A DNA stretch of 64,000 nucleotides from Rohdeia mirabilis (GTDB lineage: Bacteria > Planctomycetota > UBA1135 > GCA-002686595). Below, piece by piece: positions 54,065 through 61,982 of the stretch. The position numbers and the translations under genes were made by a program. A model generated the notes under the pieces. That model was not told where the DNA came from and did not search any database. It saw nothing but the letters and a program-made list of their open reading frames with translations. Position 1 is the stretch's first letter, and each line of letters begins with the position of its first letter. The DNA lies in assembly GCA_007750655.1 (NCBI GenBank), contig CP036290.1, positions 1,612,001 to 1,676,000 of the forward strand, given 5' to 3'.

Positions 54065-54814
54065 GTGCGCCCCTCCTTCGAAGACTGGCTCCTGGCCGTG
54101 GTTCTCGCCGCTGTGGCGGGAGAGCTGGTTCGCATCTGGCGACGCCGTCGGTCGGCGGCCGCCGATGCCAGCGCCGAGCGCGCTCCTCGCGGCGGACCAC
54201 TCGTGGGCTCGGTCGCCGTCGCGGTCGGGTTGGCGACGCTCGGCGTGCTGCACCTCGACCGGGTGGCGTCGGCGCGCGAGCGCGTGGCCGACGAGCGTCC
54301 CTCCATGCCGGAGCCGGGCGCCGTCTCGGTCTTCGTCGCAGCACTCGACGTCCATCTGGATCCGCTCGAAGGGCCCGTCCGAGCGACCTTCGAAGCGTTC
54401 CTCGCTGAGGGAGCCGTGCCCTTCGAGGGCTTCGGTTCGACGACGAGGCACATGGACCTGGGAGGTGTCACGAGCCGACAGTGGGATGTGGTCGTGCAGC
54501 CTTGGATCGGTGACCAACGGTCGAGCGATCCCGTGCACTTCGACCTGTTCCTCGACGACCTGCTCCCGCGGCTCGAACCCTGGGCGGTCGCCGCGCTGGA
54601 CCGCCGCGAGCTGCGTCTGGTGTGCACGTACCGCGCCGACGACGACTCGGTGCGCAGCGCCGAACTGGTGCGACGCGGCCAAGAACTGGCCTTCGACGAC
54701 GTCGATCTCGACGGCCGGCTCGGCGCGTTCTTCGACATCGGCGGGCTGGGCCGGCCGTGGCCCGGCGCCGGGGAGAGCGAATCGACGCCGCGCGCGGTCC
54801 AGGGCGAGCGGTGA
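54065..54814 (+). CDS. Membrane-anchored protein of a family repeated in this window
   Basis: 249 residues from GTG 54065. Two short N-terminal hydrophobic helices (FEDWLLAVVLAAVAGELVR; SVAVAVGLATLGVLHLD) are joined by a basic loop. The soluble part reads SVFVAALDVHLDPLEGPVRATF, then VHFDLFLDDLLPRLEP and ELRLVCTYRADDDSVRSAEL. These segments line up with those of the genes at 60878, 61983 and 62792 (Val/Ile-rich strand plus D-x-D, then F-x-x-L-x-x-E/D-x, then D-L-x-V-V ... S-V-x-x-A-E-L). The family is not recognised. Location is predicted outside the cytoplasm. Confidence 0.7.
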   Translation: MRPSFEDWLLAVVLAAVAGELVRIWRRRRSAAADASAERAPRGGPLVGSVAVAVGLATLGVLHLDRVASARERVADERPSMPEPGAVSVFVAALDVHLDPLEGPVRATFEAFLAEGAVPFEGFGSTTRHMDLGGVTSRQWDVVVQPWIGDQRSSDPVHFDLFLDDLLPRLEPWAVAALDRRELRLVCTYRADDDSVRSAELVRRGQELAFDDVDLDGRLGAFFDIGGLGRPWPGAGESESTPRAVQGER

Positions 54815-54835
54815 CCGCGGGCTCGAGCGCGGCGC

Positions 54836-55369
54836 TCAGGTCGCGCCGTCGTCGTCCACGGTCGGTGCCGTGAGATCCAGCTGCCAGAAACCCACCGCGT
54901 GCCAGGCGCCGAACTTGTGGCCGACGCCGTCGAAGCGGCCCACCGCGCGGAAGCCCAGCCGCTCGTGGAGCGCCTCGCTCGCGCGATTGGGCAAGGTCGC
55001 GCCGGCGATCACCTGCGCGAAGCCCAGGGCCCGCAGGCGCACGATCAGTTCCTGCATCAGTCGCTCGCCCGTTCTGCGACCGCGCTCCGTGTCGGCCACG
55101 TAGACGCTCGACTCGCAGGCGAAGCGGTAGGCGGCGCGCGCGCGGAACGTGTTCGCGTAGGCGTAGCCCGTCACCTGGCCGTCGCGCTCGGCCACCAGCC
55201 ATTCGTGGCGTTCGCGCGCCTGGGCGATCCGGCCCGCGAACTCCTCGACCGACGGCGGCTCGAGCTCGAAGCTGATCGACGTGTCGCGCACGATCGGCGC
55301 GTAGATCGCGAGGCAGGCCGCGGCGTCGTCCGCGGTCGCCGGGCGGATGGTCGGAGCGTCCTCGCTCAT
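54836..55369 (-). CDS. GNAT acetyltransferase, phosphinothricin/methionine sulfoximine type
   Basis: 177 residues from ATG 55369. IRPATADDAAACLAIYAPIV and TSISFELEPPSVEEFAGRI at the start are typical of the Pat/Bar/MnaT branch of GNAT enzymes. The acetyl-CoA motif is ERGRRTGERLMQELIVRLR (residues ~96-114; R-x-x-x-x-G here R-G-R-R-T-G). It ends with GHKFGAWHAVGFWQLDL, matching the G-x-K-x-x-x-W-x-D element of the branch. Likely N-acetylates glutamate-analogue or related amino compounds. The GTG at 55375 would add two residues. Confidence 0.88.
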   Translation of the reverse strand: MSEDAPTIRPATADDAAACLAIYAPIVRDTSISFELEPPSVEEFAGRIAQARERHEWLVAERDGQVTGYAYANTFRARAAYRFACESSVYVADTERGRRTGERLMQELIVRLRALGFAQVIAGATLPNRASEALHERLGFRAVGRFDGVGHKFGAWHAVGFWQLDLTAPTVDDDGAT

Positions 55370-55379
55370 GGGCACGGGC

Positions 55380-55439
55380 TCACGCTTCGGTGGATCACGC
55401 TTCGGTGGATCACGGATCGGCGAATCACGGATCGGTGGG
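55380..55439 (+). repeat. Tandem repeat, 4 units of 15 bp
   Basis: TCACGCTTCGGTGGA twice (55380-55409), TCACGGATCGGCGAA (55410-55424) and TCACGGATCGGTGGG (55425-55439). The last unit contains the stop codon of the oxidoreductase gene, so earlier repeat growth may have reshaped its 3' end. Confidence 0.85.
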
Positions 55440-56975
55440 GTCGGGGACCGGCACCGGTTCGGGGATCGGATCGCACTGGAACACCACGTCGCGCGCCAGC
55501 TCGATGAAGGCTTCGCTGAGCGTCGGGTGGTACCAGGGCATGGCGACGAGGTCGCGCGCGGTCGCGCCCATGTGCATCGCGGTCGAGATCACGTGGACGA
55601 GGTCGTCGGCGCGCGGACCCAGGATCTGACAACCGACCAGCCGCGCGCTCGGGCGTTCGACCACGAGCTTGACGAACGACGTCCCGGGCTCGGTGTCCAT
55701 CACGATGCCGCGGCCCTGGTTGGCCCACTCCTTCTTCGCGCTGACGACGTCGACGCCGGCCTGGCGCGCCTCGTGCTCGGTCCGTCCGCACTCGGCGTAC
55801 GGCGGAGCGGTGAACAGCGCGCTGACCGGAATGCGTTCGCGCCAGGCGACGAGCTTCTCGCCCGCGAAGTGGCGCTTCAGGTTGCGCGCGACGTGGCGGC
55901 CCTCGGCGTTGCCCGTGTGCAGGATCAAGCGGTCGCCCGTGGCGTCGCCCGCGAAGAAGACGTTCGGGTTCGTCGAGCGCAGGCAGTCGTCGAGGACGGG
56001 CATGCCGTTCGCGATCTCGACACCGGCCGCTTCCAGGCCGATGCCGTCGAGGTTGGCCACGCGTCCGGTCGCCAGCAGCAGGCGCTCGGCGCGGAATCGT
56101 TCGTCGTGACCCTCCTCCCAGTACTCGATCTCGAACGGTTCGTCGCCGCGTTCGGGGTCGTGCGTCACCGACGCCAACGCGGCGCCGATCTGGACCTTCA
56201 GACCCGCGTGCTCGAGCGACCGCGTGTACAGAGCCGAGAGCTCGGGGTCCTCGCCGCGGCGCAGGATCGGCGAACGCGACAGGAGCGTGACCCGCGTGCC
56301 GAGAGCGGCGAAGTAGACGCCGAACTCGAGGCCGATCGCGCCCGACCCGACGATGGCGAGCGAGCGCGGGACGCGGTCCGCGAGCAGCGCCTCGCGCGAC
56401 GTCCAGTAGGGGACCGGGTCACTGCCGTCGGGCTGGGGCGTTCCGAGTCCCTGAGTGTCCGGGACGTGCTGCTTCGAGCCGGTCGAGACGAGCCAGGCGC
56501 GCGAACGGACGCGGCGCGTCGCTCCGTCGGGGCCGGTCACCTCGACCTCGTCCGGACCGACGAAGCGCGCGCGGCCGAACTCGATCGTGTAGCCGCCGGA
56601 CTCCATTCCGCCGATCTTGGCGCGCTGGAACCTGGCGACGAGCCGCGCCCGCCGCTCCTGCAGCGCGGCCATGTCGACCCCGTTCACCTGGGCGTCGATC
56701 CCCAGCCGTTCGGCGTGGCCGACCTCGCGGACCACGTCGGCCGGGTGCAGCAGCGTCTTCGTCGGCATGCAGCCCTCGAGGATGCACAGGCCGCCGAGCT
56801 CGCCGTCGTTGAGGAGCAGGACGCGCTCGTGTCCCAACTTGATCGCCTCGGCCGCGCAGGCGGAACCCGCGCTACCTCCGCCGATCACGACCAGGTCCCA
56901 GGTCGTGGCGCCGCCGTTCGGGTCGTCGACCTGCGACGCGTCGGCGCGCGTTCCGTTCTCGTCCGATCCTTCCAT
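55425..56975 (-). CDS. Class I pyridine nucleotide-disulfide oxidoreductase (dihydrolipoamide dehydrogenase-like)
   Basis: 516 residues. FAD-binding WDLVVIGGGSAGSACAAEA (residues ~26-44), redox disulfide Cys64/Cys69 in GGLCILEGCMPTK, NAD(P)-binding LAIVGSGAIGLEFGVYFA, second FAD motif FFAGDATGDR, and the C-terminal dimer-interface active-site element PWYHPTLSEAF (His-x-x-x-x-Glu). All parts needed for flavin-disulfide NAD(P)H chemistry are there. No 2-oxoacid dehydrogenase genes are near, so the partner is probably different. It is the last gene of the ApbE-porin-FMN-binding-membrane protein operon, starting 35 bases after the membrane protein stop. The Pro/Val-rich end (EPVPVPDPTDP) is unusual. 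Confidence 0.9.
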   Translation of the reverse strand: MEGSDENGTRADASQVDDPNGGATTWDLVVIGGGSAGSACAAEAIKLGHERVLLLNDGELGGLCILEGCMPTKTLLHPADVVREVGHAERLGIDAQVNGVDMAALQERRARLVARFQRAKIGGMESGGYTIEFGRARFVGPDEVEVTGPDGATRRVRSRAWLVSTGSKQHVPDTQGLGTPQPDGSDPVPYWTSREALLADRVPRSLAIVGSGAIGLEFGVYFAALGTRVTLLSRSPILRRGEDPELSALYTRSLEHAGLKVQIGAALASVTHDPERGDEPFEIEYWEEGHDERFRAERLLLATGRVANLDGIGLEAAGVEIANGMPVLDDCLRSTNPNVFFAGDATGDRLILHTGNAEGRHVARNLKRHFAGEKLVAWRERIPVSALFTAPPYAECGRTEHEARQAGVDVVSAKKEWANQGRGIVMDTEPGTSFVKLVVERPSARLVGCQILGPRADDLVHVISTAMHMGATARDLVAMPWYHPTLSEAFIELARDVVFQCDPIPEPVPVPDPTDP

Positions 56976-57010
56976 GGGCGCGCGAGCCTACCCGACGCCG
57001 GGCGCCGCCC

Positions 57011-57430
57011 TCATGCCCGACGCGGCGTGAACTGGTGCACGAGGTAGCCGAGGATCCACAGGCAGGACGCGACCAGGTGCAGCGCGCTCCACACCGCGCG
57101 CCAGGCTTCGTCCGCGCTCGTCTGCAGGAGGTAGCCCGAGGCCACCATCGGCACCACGAGGATCACGAGCGCCAGTCCGGTCCGCCGCCGCGCTCGCTCG
57201 CCGCGCGCCAGGTACGGACCGACGTGGACGGCCCAGGCGATCCCGAGCGCCACGAGCAGGAGCGGGGCACCGAGCACGTGCGCGGCCTGGAACTCGTCCT
57301 GGAGCGGGTGGTTCTGCAGGGCGAACTCGTCGCTGGGTTCGACGACCAGCAGCATCCAGCCCCAGACCAGGCCGGTCCCGGTCACGAGCAGGTTCGAGAG
57401 GTGGACGAACCAGGCCTGGGCGCGCGTCAC
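57011..57430 (-). CDS. Four-helix membrane protein, cytochrome b-like
   Basis: 139 residues, four hydrophobic helices (about 9-30, 50-70, 84-103, 112-133). Histidines sit in or at the ends of helices: His10 (WFVHLSNLL), His51 (AAHVLGAPLL), His69 (WAVHVGPYL), His118 (ALHLVASCLW) and His132 (LVHQF). This suits bis-His haem binding as in the DUF4405/cytochrome-b561-like membrane proteins; haem binding is inferred. Its start overlaps the stop of the FMN-binding gene by 4 bases, so the two are made together. Likely role: pass electrons across the membrane to the FMN protein. Confidence 0.75.
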   Translation of the reverse strand: MTRAQAWFVHLSNLLVTGTGLVWGWMLLVVEPSDEFALQNHPLQDEFQAAHVLGAPLLLVALGIAWAVHVGPYLARGERARRRTGLALVILVVPMVASGYLLQTSADEAWRAVWSALHLVASCLWILGYLVHQFTPRRA

Positions 57431-58083
57431 GGCCCGAGCGGTCCGTCGGTCGGTTCCGCACCGTCGCCGCCGTCACCGTCCTCGCCGTCACCTTCCTCGC
57501 CGTCCGCGGCGGGGGGGAAGAGCACCGCGTGCAGCGCCAGCGCCCGGCGCGCCGCCTCGACGGTCGCGCGCGACGTCATGGTCGCACCGGCCACGTTGCG
57601 CACGTCGCCGTCGAGCACCAGCTCGTCGTCGAGCTCCTCACCTTGGAACTGTTCGTAGAACGTGGCCTTCGGCAGATAGCGCGAAGGCTCCGCGAAGGCG
57701 AGCACCTCGACGCGGAGCACGCGACCGCGCGCGTCGACCGCCGTCATCAGGGTCTCGCGCTTCGTGCGCACCTGGTGCGTGTCGAACCAGGCCACGCCGA
57801 CGAGCGCTCCGTCCGCGTCGCGCGCCACGTAGGGGCGCGCGACGGCGCTCGCGAGCTCTTCGCCGGCGAGCTCCTCGGCGCGGGCTCGCTGGTTCTCGTC
57901 GAGGTAGCGCGTCTCCTTCGTGACCTCGGACGAGCCGAACGCGAGCTCGAGCGCTTCGGCCACGGACAGGCGCACGTCGGCGGCGCGCTGCACCTGCGTG
58001 TGGGTCGTCGCGGGGGCGGGAGCGGACAGGCACAGCAGAGCGCAGGCCAGAAGGCCTACGAGAGTGAGACTCGTTCTCAACAT
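57427..58083 (-). CDS. Exported FMN-binding domain protein (ApbE target)
   Basis: 218 residues from ATG 58083. Signal peptide MLRTSLTLVGLLACALLCLS with a plain end (APAPA). The FMN_bind domain contains the flavinylation motif AGATMTS, with GATMTS at residues 166-171, where ApbE proteins attach FMN through Thr in RnfG/NqrC-type targets; the first position is Ala here rather than Ser/Thr. Preceding segments VGVAWFDTHQVRTKRETLMTA and VLAFAEPSRYLPKATFYEQF fit the family. The C-terminus is an acidic Gly/Asp/Glu tail. An ApbE gene lies two genes upstream in the same operon. Its start region also carries a Fur-like palindrome. Confidence 0.88.
   Translation of the reverse strand: MLRTSLTLVGLLACALLCLSAPAPATTHTQVQRAADVRLSVAEALELAFGSSEVTKETRYLDENQRARAEELAGEELASAVARPYVARDADGALVGVAWFDTHQVRTKRETLMTAVDARGRVLRVEVLAFAEPSRYLPKATFYEQFQGEELDDELVLDGDVRNVAGATMTSRATVEAARRALALHAVLFPPAADGEEGDGEDGDGGDGAEPTDGPLGP
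58065..58079. promoter_or_regulatory. Second Fur-box-like inverted repeat inside gene start
   Basis: TGAGACTCGTTCTCA: arms TGAGA and TCTCA separated by five bases, the same arms and spacing as the element at 60584-60598. It falls on codons 2-6 of the FMN-binding protein gene. It may be chance within coding sequence or an extra iron-regulator site. Confidence 0.35.
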
Positions 58084-58109
58084 GACGGCGTCAGGATAGA
58101 GCCTCGGAC

Positions 58110-59387
58110 CTAGAACACCCACCCCAGACCCAGCCGAAACAGGTCCGGCTCGGTCCCGGCCCCGTTGTCGCCGTTCACGTAGTCGGCCTTGAGGACCAGC
58201 TCGGGGATGGGGCTCCAGGCCACGCCGAACGTGACGTACTCGCGGTCGCGCGCGGGGTTCGAGGCGAAGCCGGACGGCACCGAACCCTGGGTGTCCAGTT
58301 CCTCGTAGCGCACGAACGGGACGAGGCTCTGTTCGGACCCGCTGCCGTGCAGGACGTCGTACCCGGCCTCGGCGTACCAACCGCTCTGGGACTCGCCGAC
58401 CGTCGCGTTGCCGACCAGGCCGAGCGCCGCGTCGAGCTCGGCCACGTCGTCCAGTTCGGTCCGGGCGAACAGGGCGCGCAGGTGGAGGCCCGCGGCGCGG
58501 TAGTCCACGTGCCCCTCGGCGATGGTCGTGTTCACGTTCGCGGACAGTCCGGGCGTGCGCTGGCCCGAGTGTCCGTAGTAGACCGAACCGCCCACCATGA
58601 GGCCCGGCGTTCCGACGTAGTCGACGCGCGCGACCGCGGCCAGGTCGTCGGACTGGGCCTTGCCACCCTTCTGACGACCGTCGCGGAGGCCGTTGCTGGA
58701 GAAGCCAGAAGCGTCGAGTCCGTTGACCACGTACACGCGCCAGTCCCAGACGTCGGCGACGGTTCCGAAGACGCCGAACCCGTTCTCGCGCCAGGTGGAC
58801 GGGATGATGCGCTGCTCGACGAAGGGACGGTTCGCGGAGAGGAAGTTGCTCGGCTCGTGCAGCTCGTTCACGAGGCCGACCGGCACCAGCAGGAGACCCG
58901 CGCGCGCTCCGAAGGTGGGGGAGTGTTGGTACTCGACGTAGGCGAACTCGACCGAGACGGAACCGGGCGACGAGTCCGCGCCACTGCCGTTCTCGACCGT
59001 GGCGTGCTCGAACTCGATCTCGGTGTTGAGCAGCCACTTCTCGTCGAAGCGGTAGCCGAGGTAGATGATCGCGCGCTGGACGTCGCTCGTGTCGGCGCCG
59101 CCCTGCACGTCGTCGTAGCGGATCTCGCCGTAGCCGCCGATCGAGACGCCTTCCTCGACGTCGTAGATGCGCGCTGCGCCGGGGGCGAAGCCGAACGCGC
59201 CGTCGCCGAGCGGCGGCCGTGCGGCGCCGAGCTGGGCGCCGGCGATCTCTTCGGAGAGCAGTTCCAGCCGCCGCTCGAGTTCGGCGATCCGCTCGCGGTC
59301 GGTGCCGGTCGCCTCTTGGGCCAGGGCGAACGGGGCGAGGAGCGTGGGCAAGAGGAGTCCTGCGGCGAAGGAGAGAGTCGAGTTCAT
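58110..59387 (-). CDS. Outer-membrane porin, OprO/OprP-like
   Basis: 425 residues. Signal peptide (MNSTLSFAAGLLLPTLLAPFALA), then a short coiled coil (DRERIAELERRLELLSEEIA, residues ~30-49), the usual periplasmic start of these porins. The beta-barrel part begins SIGGYGEIRYDDVQGG and alternates strands (LGYRFDEKWLLNTEIEFEHA; SVSVEFAYVEYQHSPTFGAR), ending LFRLGLGWVF with a terminal Phe, the outer-membrane assembly signal. Related to phosphate-selective porins, but the operon context points to another solute, perhaps iron complexes. It starts 145 bases after the ApbE gene stop and is followed after 26 bases by the FMN-binding gene. Confidence 0.85.
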   Translation of the reverse strand: MNSTLSFAAGLLLPTLLAPFALAQEATGTDRERIAELERRLELLSEEIAGAQLGAARPPLGDGAFGFAPGAARIYDVEEGVSIGGYGEIRYDDVQGGADTSDVQRAIIYLGYRFDEKWLLNTEIEFEHATVENGSGADSSPGSVSVEFAYVEYQHSPTFGARAGLLLVPVGLVNELHEPSNFLSANRPFVEQRIIPSTWRENGFGVFGTVADVWDWRVYVVNGLDASGFSSNGLRDGRQKGGKAQSDDLAAVARVDYVGTPGLMVGGSVYYGHSGQRTPGLSANVNTTIAEGHVDYRAAGLHLRALFARTELDDVAELDAALGLVGNATVGESQSGWYAEAGYDVLHGSGSEQSLVPFVRYEELDTQGSVPSGFASNPARDREYVTFGVAWSPIPELVLKADYVNGDNGAGTEPDLFRLGLGWVF

Positions 59388-59532
59388 TCCGATCGGTGGC
59401 CGCGAGTGCGCGGCGGGTCAGTGGCCGCGCCAGTGGCGGGCCGAGGAGGAGGGGAGTCGTGGGGGACGGTGACGACCGATGTGGTCGGTCGCGTGGCGGC
59501 GTGGCAGCGTGGCGGCGAGTTCGGGAGCGCGC

Positions 59533-60558
59533 TCAGCGATCTTTCGCGAGGCCGTCGGCGAGGTCGAGATCGGTCACGAGCGCAGCGCAGCGTCCGGCCA
59601 GTCCGCTCGTGCCGCGCACGCGCAGGCGGTCGCCGACGAGCTCGATCACGAGCACCTCGACGCCCGGCTCGCTCTCGCCCAGTTCCAGGGCGCGATCCGG
59701 ACCGAGCACGAAGTAGCCGGTGGACAGGGCGTCGGCGGCGAGGGCCGTGCTGCACAGGACGGTGACCGTGCCGTCGAACGGTGCGCGCGCGACGGCAGGT
59801 GTGCGCGGGTCGCGCAGGTGTCCGGGACGTTCGCTCTGGCCGCTCGTCGACGCGCCGGTCGACCGTGCATCGGTGGAGCGCGCCGCCGGGCCCGACGGCT
59901 CGACGCGCACGACGGCGCGCGACCGATCGCGCGGGTCGGCCAGTTCGATCGCGCGCACGAGCCCTTCACCCGCGATCAGCACCTGACCTCCGAACGAGAA
60001 CGCGACGCCGCCGGCTCCCTGTTCGATCGCCGCCGCCGCGGCCAGATCGAGCGCTCTGCCCTTGCCCCAACCGCCGCTGTCGACCGTGCGCGGATCGCCG
60101 TCGAGAGCGCGCGGGTCGAAGGCGCCCTCGGTCGCGGCGACGAAGGGGGTGAACGCGTCGAGGTCCGAGCGCAGGGCCGGGCTCGCCGTCGAAGCACCCG
60201 CGATCCAACGCTCGAGCTCGGACTCGGGATCCCAGTTCGAGAGGCGCGCCTCGGCCCGAGCGATCGCGTCCAGTGCCGCTTCGCTCGCGGACAGGGCCGT
60301 GGCGCGGTCGGGCGCGACCACCTGCACCGTGCACTCGGTGCCCATCGCCGCCACGACGCGCGTGATCGAGGGCGCGTTCGCCACCGAGACGGGCGTCTCG
60401 CGCGGCGCACAACTTCCCAGGCCGATCTGGAACAGGAGCGCCAGGAGCACGGCGCGGGTCCAGCGCGGACGGGTCGCGCGGGAGCCCGTCCCGGGAGCCG
60501 CGGACGGGGCGGGAGAGGGCGTCGGGCGGACGCTGGTGGAGGGTCGATCGGTCACCAC
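59533..60558 (-). CDS. apbE: ApbE-like lipoprotein FAD:protein FMN transferase
   Basis: 341 residues starting at GTG 60558 (or the adjacent GTG 60555); an ATG just upstream is out of frame. A Pro/Thr-rich start and a hydrophobic stretch end in a lipobox (IGLGSC), so the protein is exported and lipid-anchored like classical ApbE. Core motifs: AAMGTECTVQVVAPD, EARLSNWDPESELERW, DSGGWGKGRALDLAAAAAI (flavin-binding), FSFGGQVLIAG, and the late TALAADALSTGYFVLG with the metal-binding Asp/Thr. It should flavinylate the FMN-binding protein encoded two genes downstream. A Fur-box-like palindrome lies 23 bases before the start. Confidence 0.9.
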   Translation of the reverse strand: MVTDRPSTSVRPTPSPAPSAAPGTGSRATRPRWTRAVLLALLFQIGLGSCAPRETPVSVANAPSITRVVAAMGTECTVQVVAPDRATALSASEAALDAIARAEARLSNWDPESELERWIAGASTASPALRSDLDAFTPFVAATEGAFDPRALDGDPRTVDSGGWGKGRALDLAAAAAIEQGAGGVAFSFGGQVLIAGEGLVRAIELADPRDRSRAVVRVEPSGPAARSTDARSTGASTSGQSERPGHLRDPRTPAVARAPFDGTVTVLCSTALAADALSTGYFVLGPDRALELGESEPGVEVLVIELVGDRLRVRGTSGLAGRCAALVTDLDLADGLAKDR

Positions 60559-60581
60559 GGCGGCATGTGAACCTGAAAGCG

Positions 60582-60600
60582 ATTGAGAATCAATCTCAAT
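60582..60600. promoter_or_regulatory. Fur-box-like palindrome upstream of the flavoprotein operon
   Basis: ATTGAGAATCAATCTCAAT is a perfect palindrome of 7-base arms around a 5-base centre. Its core TGAGAATCAATCTCA (60584-60598) resembles the known Fur consensus TGAGAATNATTCTCA. It is strikingly AT-rich for this genome, lies 23 bases before the ApbE start codon and could also control the divergent gene at 60878. The rest of the 319-base divergent region (60559-60877) shows no gene. Confidence 0.7.
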
Positions 60601-60877
60601 TGCTGGGCAGGGCGATCCGCACCGATCCTCCCGGAACGGGGCCGGGGCAGCGTGGCCCCTCGGGCGGTTCGCGATCGGGCCTGCGTGCGCGAAGAATCCG
60701 GCGCGGGCCGAGTACGCACCGCGCCGGCGGCCCGAACCGACGACCGACCGACCGCGACGGCGCGCCCAGGGCCCCGGACGGCTACCGTTCGGGCCACGCG
60801 CTCGGCTCGGGCCGCTCGCCCTCGAGCCGCTCGCGTCGGTCCACCCGCGCCTCTCGACCCGCACCACCTCGACTCAC

Positions 60878-61747
60878 ATGGCCTTCGGACTCATCGGACT
60901 CGTCGGAATCGTCGTCGCCCTCCTGGTTCTCGTCGGCATCGTCGCCGCGCTGGCGCGCGGACTGCGTTCGCCGCGCGAGGGGAGCGAGGGCGGCGGCGGC
61001 ATCGGCGTCGGCGTGGTGTTGGTCGCCGTCCTCGTGTTCGTTCTCGCCGGCGGTGGAATGCTCCTGTTCGGTGTTGCGAGGAGCGTCTCGATCGCGTCCT
61101 CCCCGTTGACGGCGCCGAGTCCCGGGAGCATCACGGTCCACGTGCAGTGCGTCGACCTCGAGCCCGACGCGATCGCGCGAGCGATCGAGTCGGCCCTCGC
61201 GGAGGCCGTGTCCGAGGACTGCACCCATCGGTTGTCCCACGGGCAGGTGCACGGCGCGGGACTCGGTGCGCCGGCCGGTTCCGCCACGCGCACGTACGTG
61301 CTGGAGGACGCGCGCGAGGGCTCGAACGCAGGCTTCCCGCAGGACGCGCTCGACTTCGAGGCTCTGTGTGACGAGTACGAGTTCGCGCTGCTCGGCCTGG
61401 TTCCCGAGGGCACGCGCCCCGAGGACCTGTCCATCGTGCTGGGCTACTGCTCGATGGACGACGGCACCGTGCGGGCCGCGGAGGTCGCGTGGATCGACGA
61501 CGCGCCGCGAATCGTCCCGGCCGACCCCGACGCGACCTTCCCCGGCGGGCCGTCGTGGGCGACGCAGATGCAAGGGATGGACGGGATGCAGCCGATGCAG
61601 CCGATGCCGGACATGCCGGGAGCTCTCGACGACGCGACCGGGGAGCCCAGCACCGTGGATCCGAGCACCGTGGATCCGAGCACCGTGGATCCGAGCGCGG
61701 CAGCAGGACAGCCGTCGGTGCCCGCGAGCCCGGACTCGCCGCGCTGA
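60878..61747 (+). CDS. Two-helix membrane protein, unknown paralogous family, Met-rich tail
   Basis: 289 residues. Helices at residues ~2-27 and ~45-68 with a Gly/Glu loop between them, then an exported-looking soluble domain: TVHVQCVDLEPDAIARAIES, LDFEALCDEYEFALLGLV, DLSIVLGYCSMDDGTVRAAE. These match the next gene (61983) segment by segment and, more weakly, those at 62792 and 54065. The C-terminal part has a Met-rich stretch (QMQGMDGMQPMQPMPDMPGA) reminiscent of copper-binding regions, then a triplicated STVDP encoded by a 15-bp DNA repeat. Family unrecognised. First of three genes in a row. Confidence 0.75.
   Translation: MAFGLIGLVGIVVALLVLVGIVAALARGLRSPREGSEGGGGIGVGVVLVAVLVFVLAGGGMLLFGVARSVSIASSPLTAPSPGSITVHVQCVDLEPDAIARAIESALAEAVSEDCTHRLSHGQVHGAGLGAPAGSATRTYVLEDAREGSNAGFPQDALDFEALCDEYEFALLGLVPEGTRPEDLSIVLGYCSMDDGTVRAAEVAWIDDAPRIVPADPDATFPGGPSWATQMQGMDGMQPMQPMPDMPGALDDATGEPSTVDPSTVDPSTVDPSAAAGQPSVPASPDSPR
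61649..61693 (+). repeat. Tandem repeat, 3 units of 15 bp inside a gene
   Basis: AGCACCGTGGATCCG three times in a row, encoding STVDP repeats near the C-terminus of the gene at 60878. Confidence 0.85.
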
Positions 61748-61982
61748 TCACTGCGCCGCCCGCCCAGGACCTCGGACCAGAGCCGGACCCTTCGGCCAGC
61801 ACGTTCGGGCGAGGGGACGGGCGAGGGGACGGGCAGCCCCCCCCGAGTCCGCGCCCGAGCCACGCATCCGCCCTGCGCACAGAACCCCGGCCGCGGTACG
61901 GTTCACGCCTCGACGGCCCCGGTCCCGGTTTCGAAGTGCCCCGGTCTCCACTCGTCCTCCCTCGCCAACGACCCGACTTCCC

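Noticed and set aside
55425..56975. Lipoamide dehydrogenase of a 2-oxoacid dehydrogenase complex
   Set aside because: Motifs fit, but no E1/E2 genes are near and the gene is coupled to membrane and flavin proteins, so the specific name was not used.
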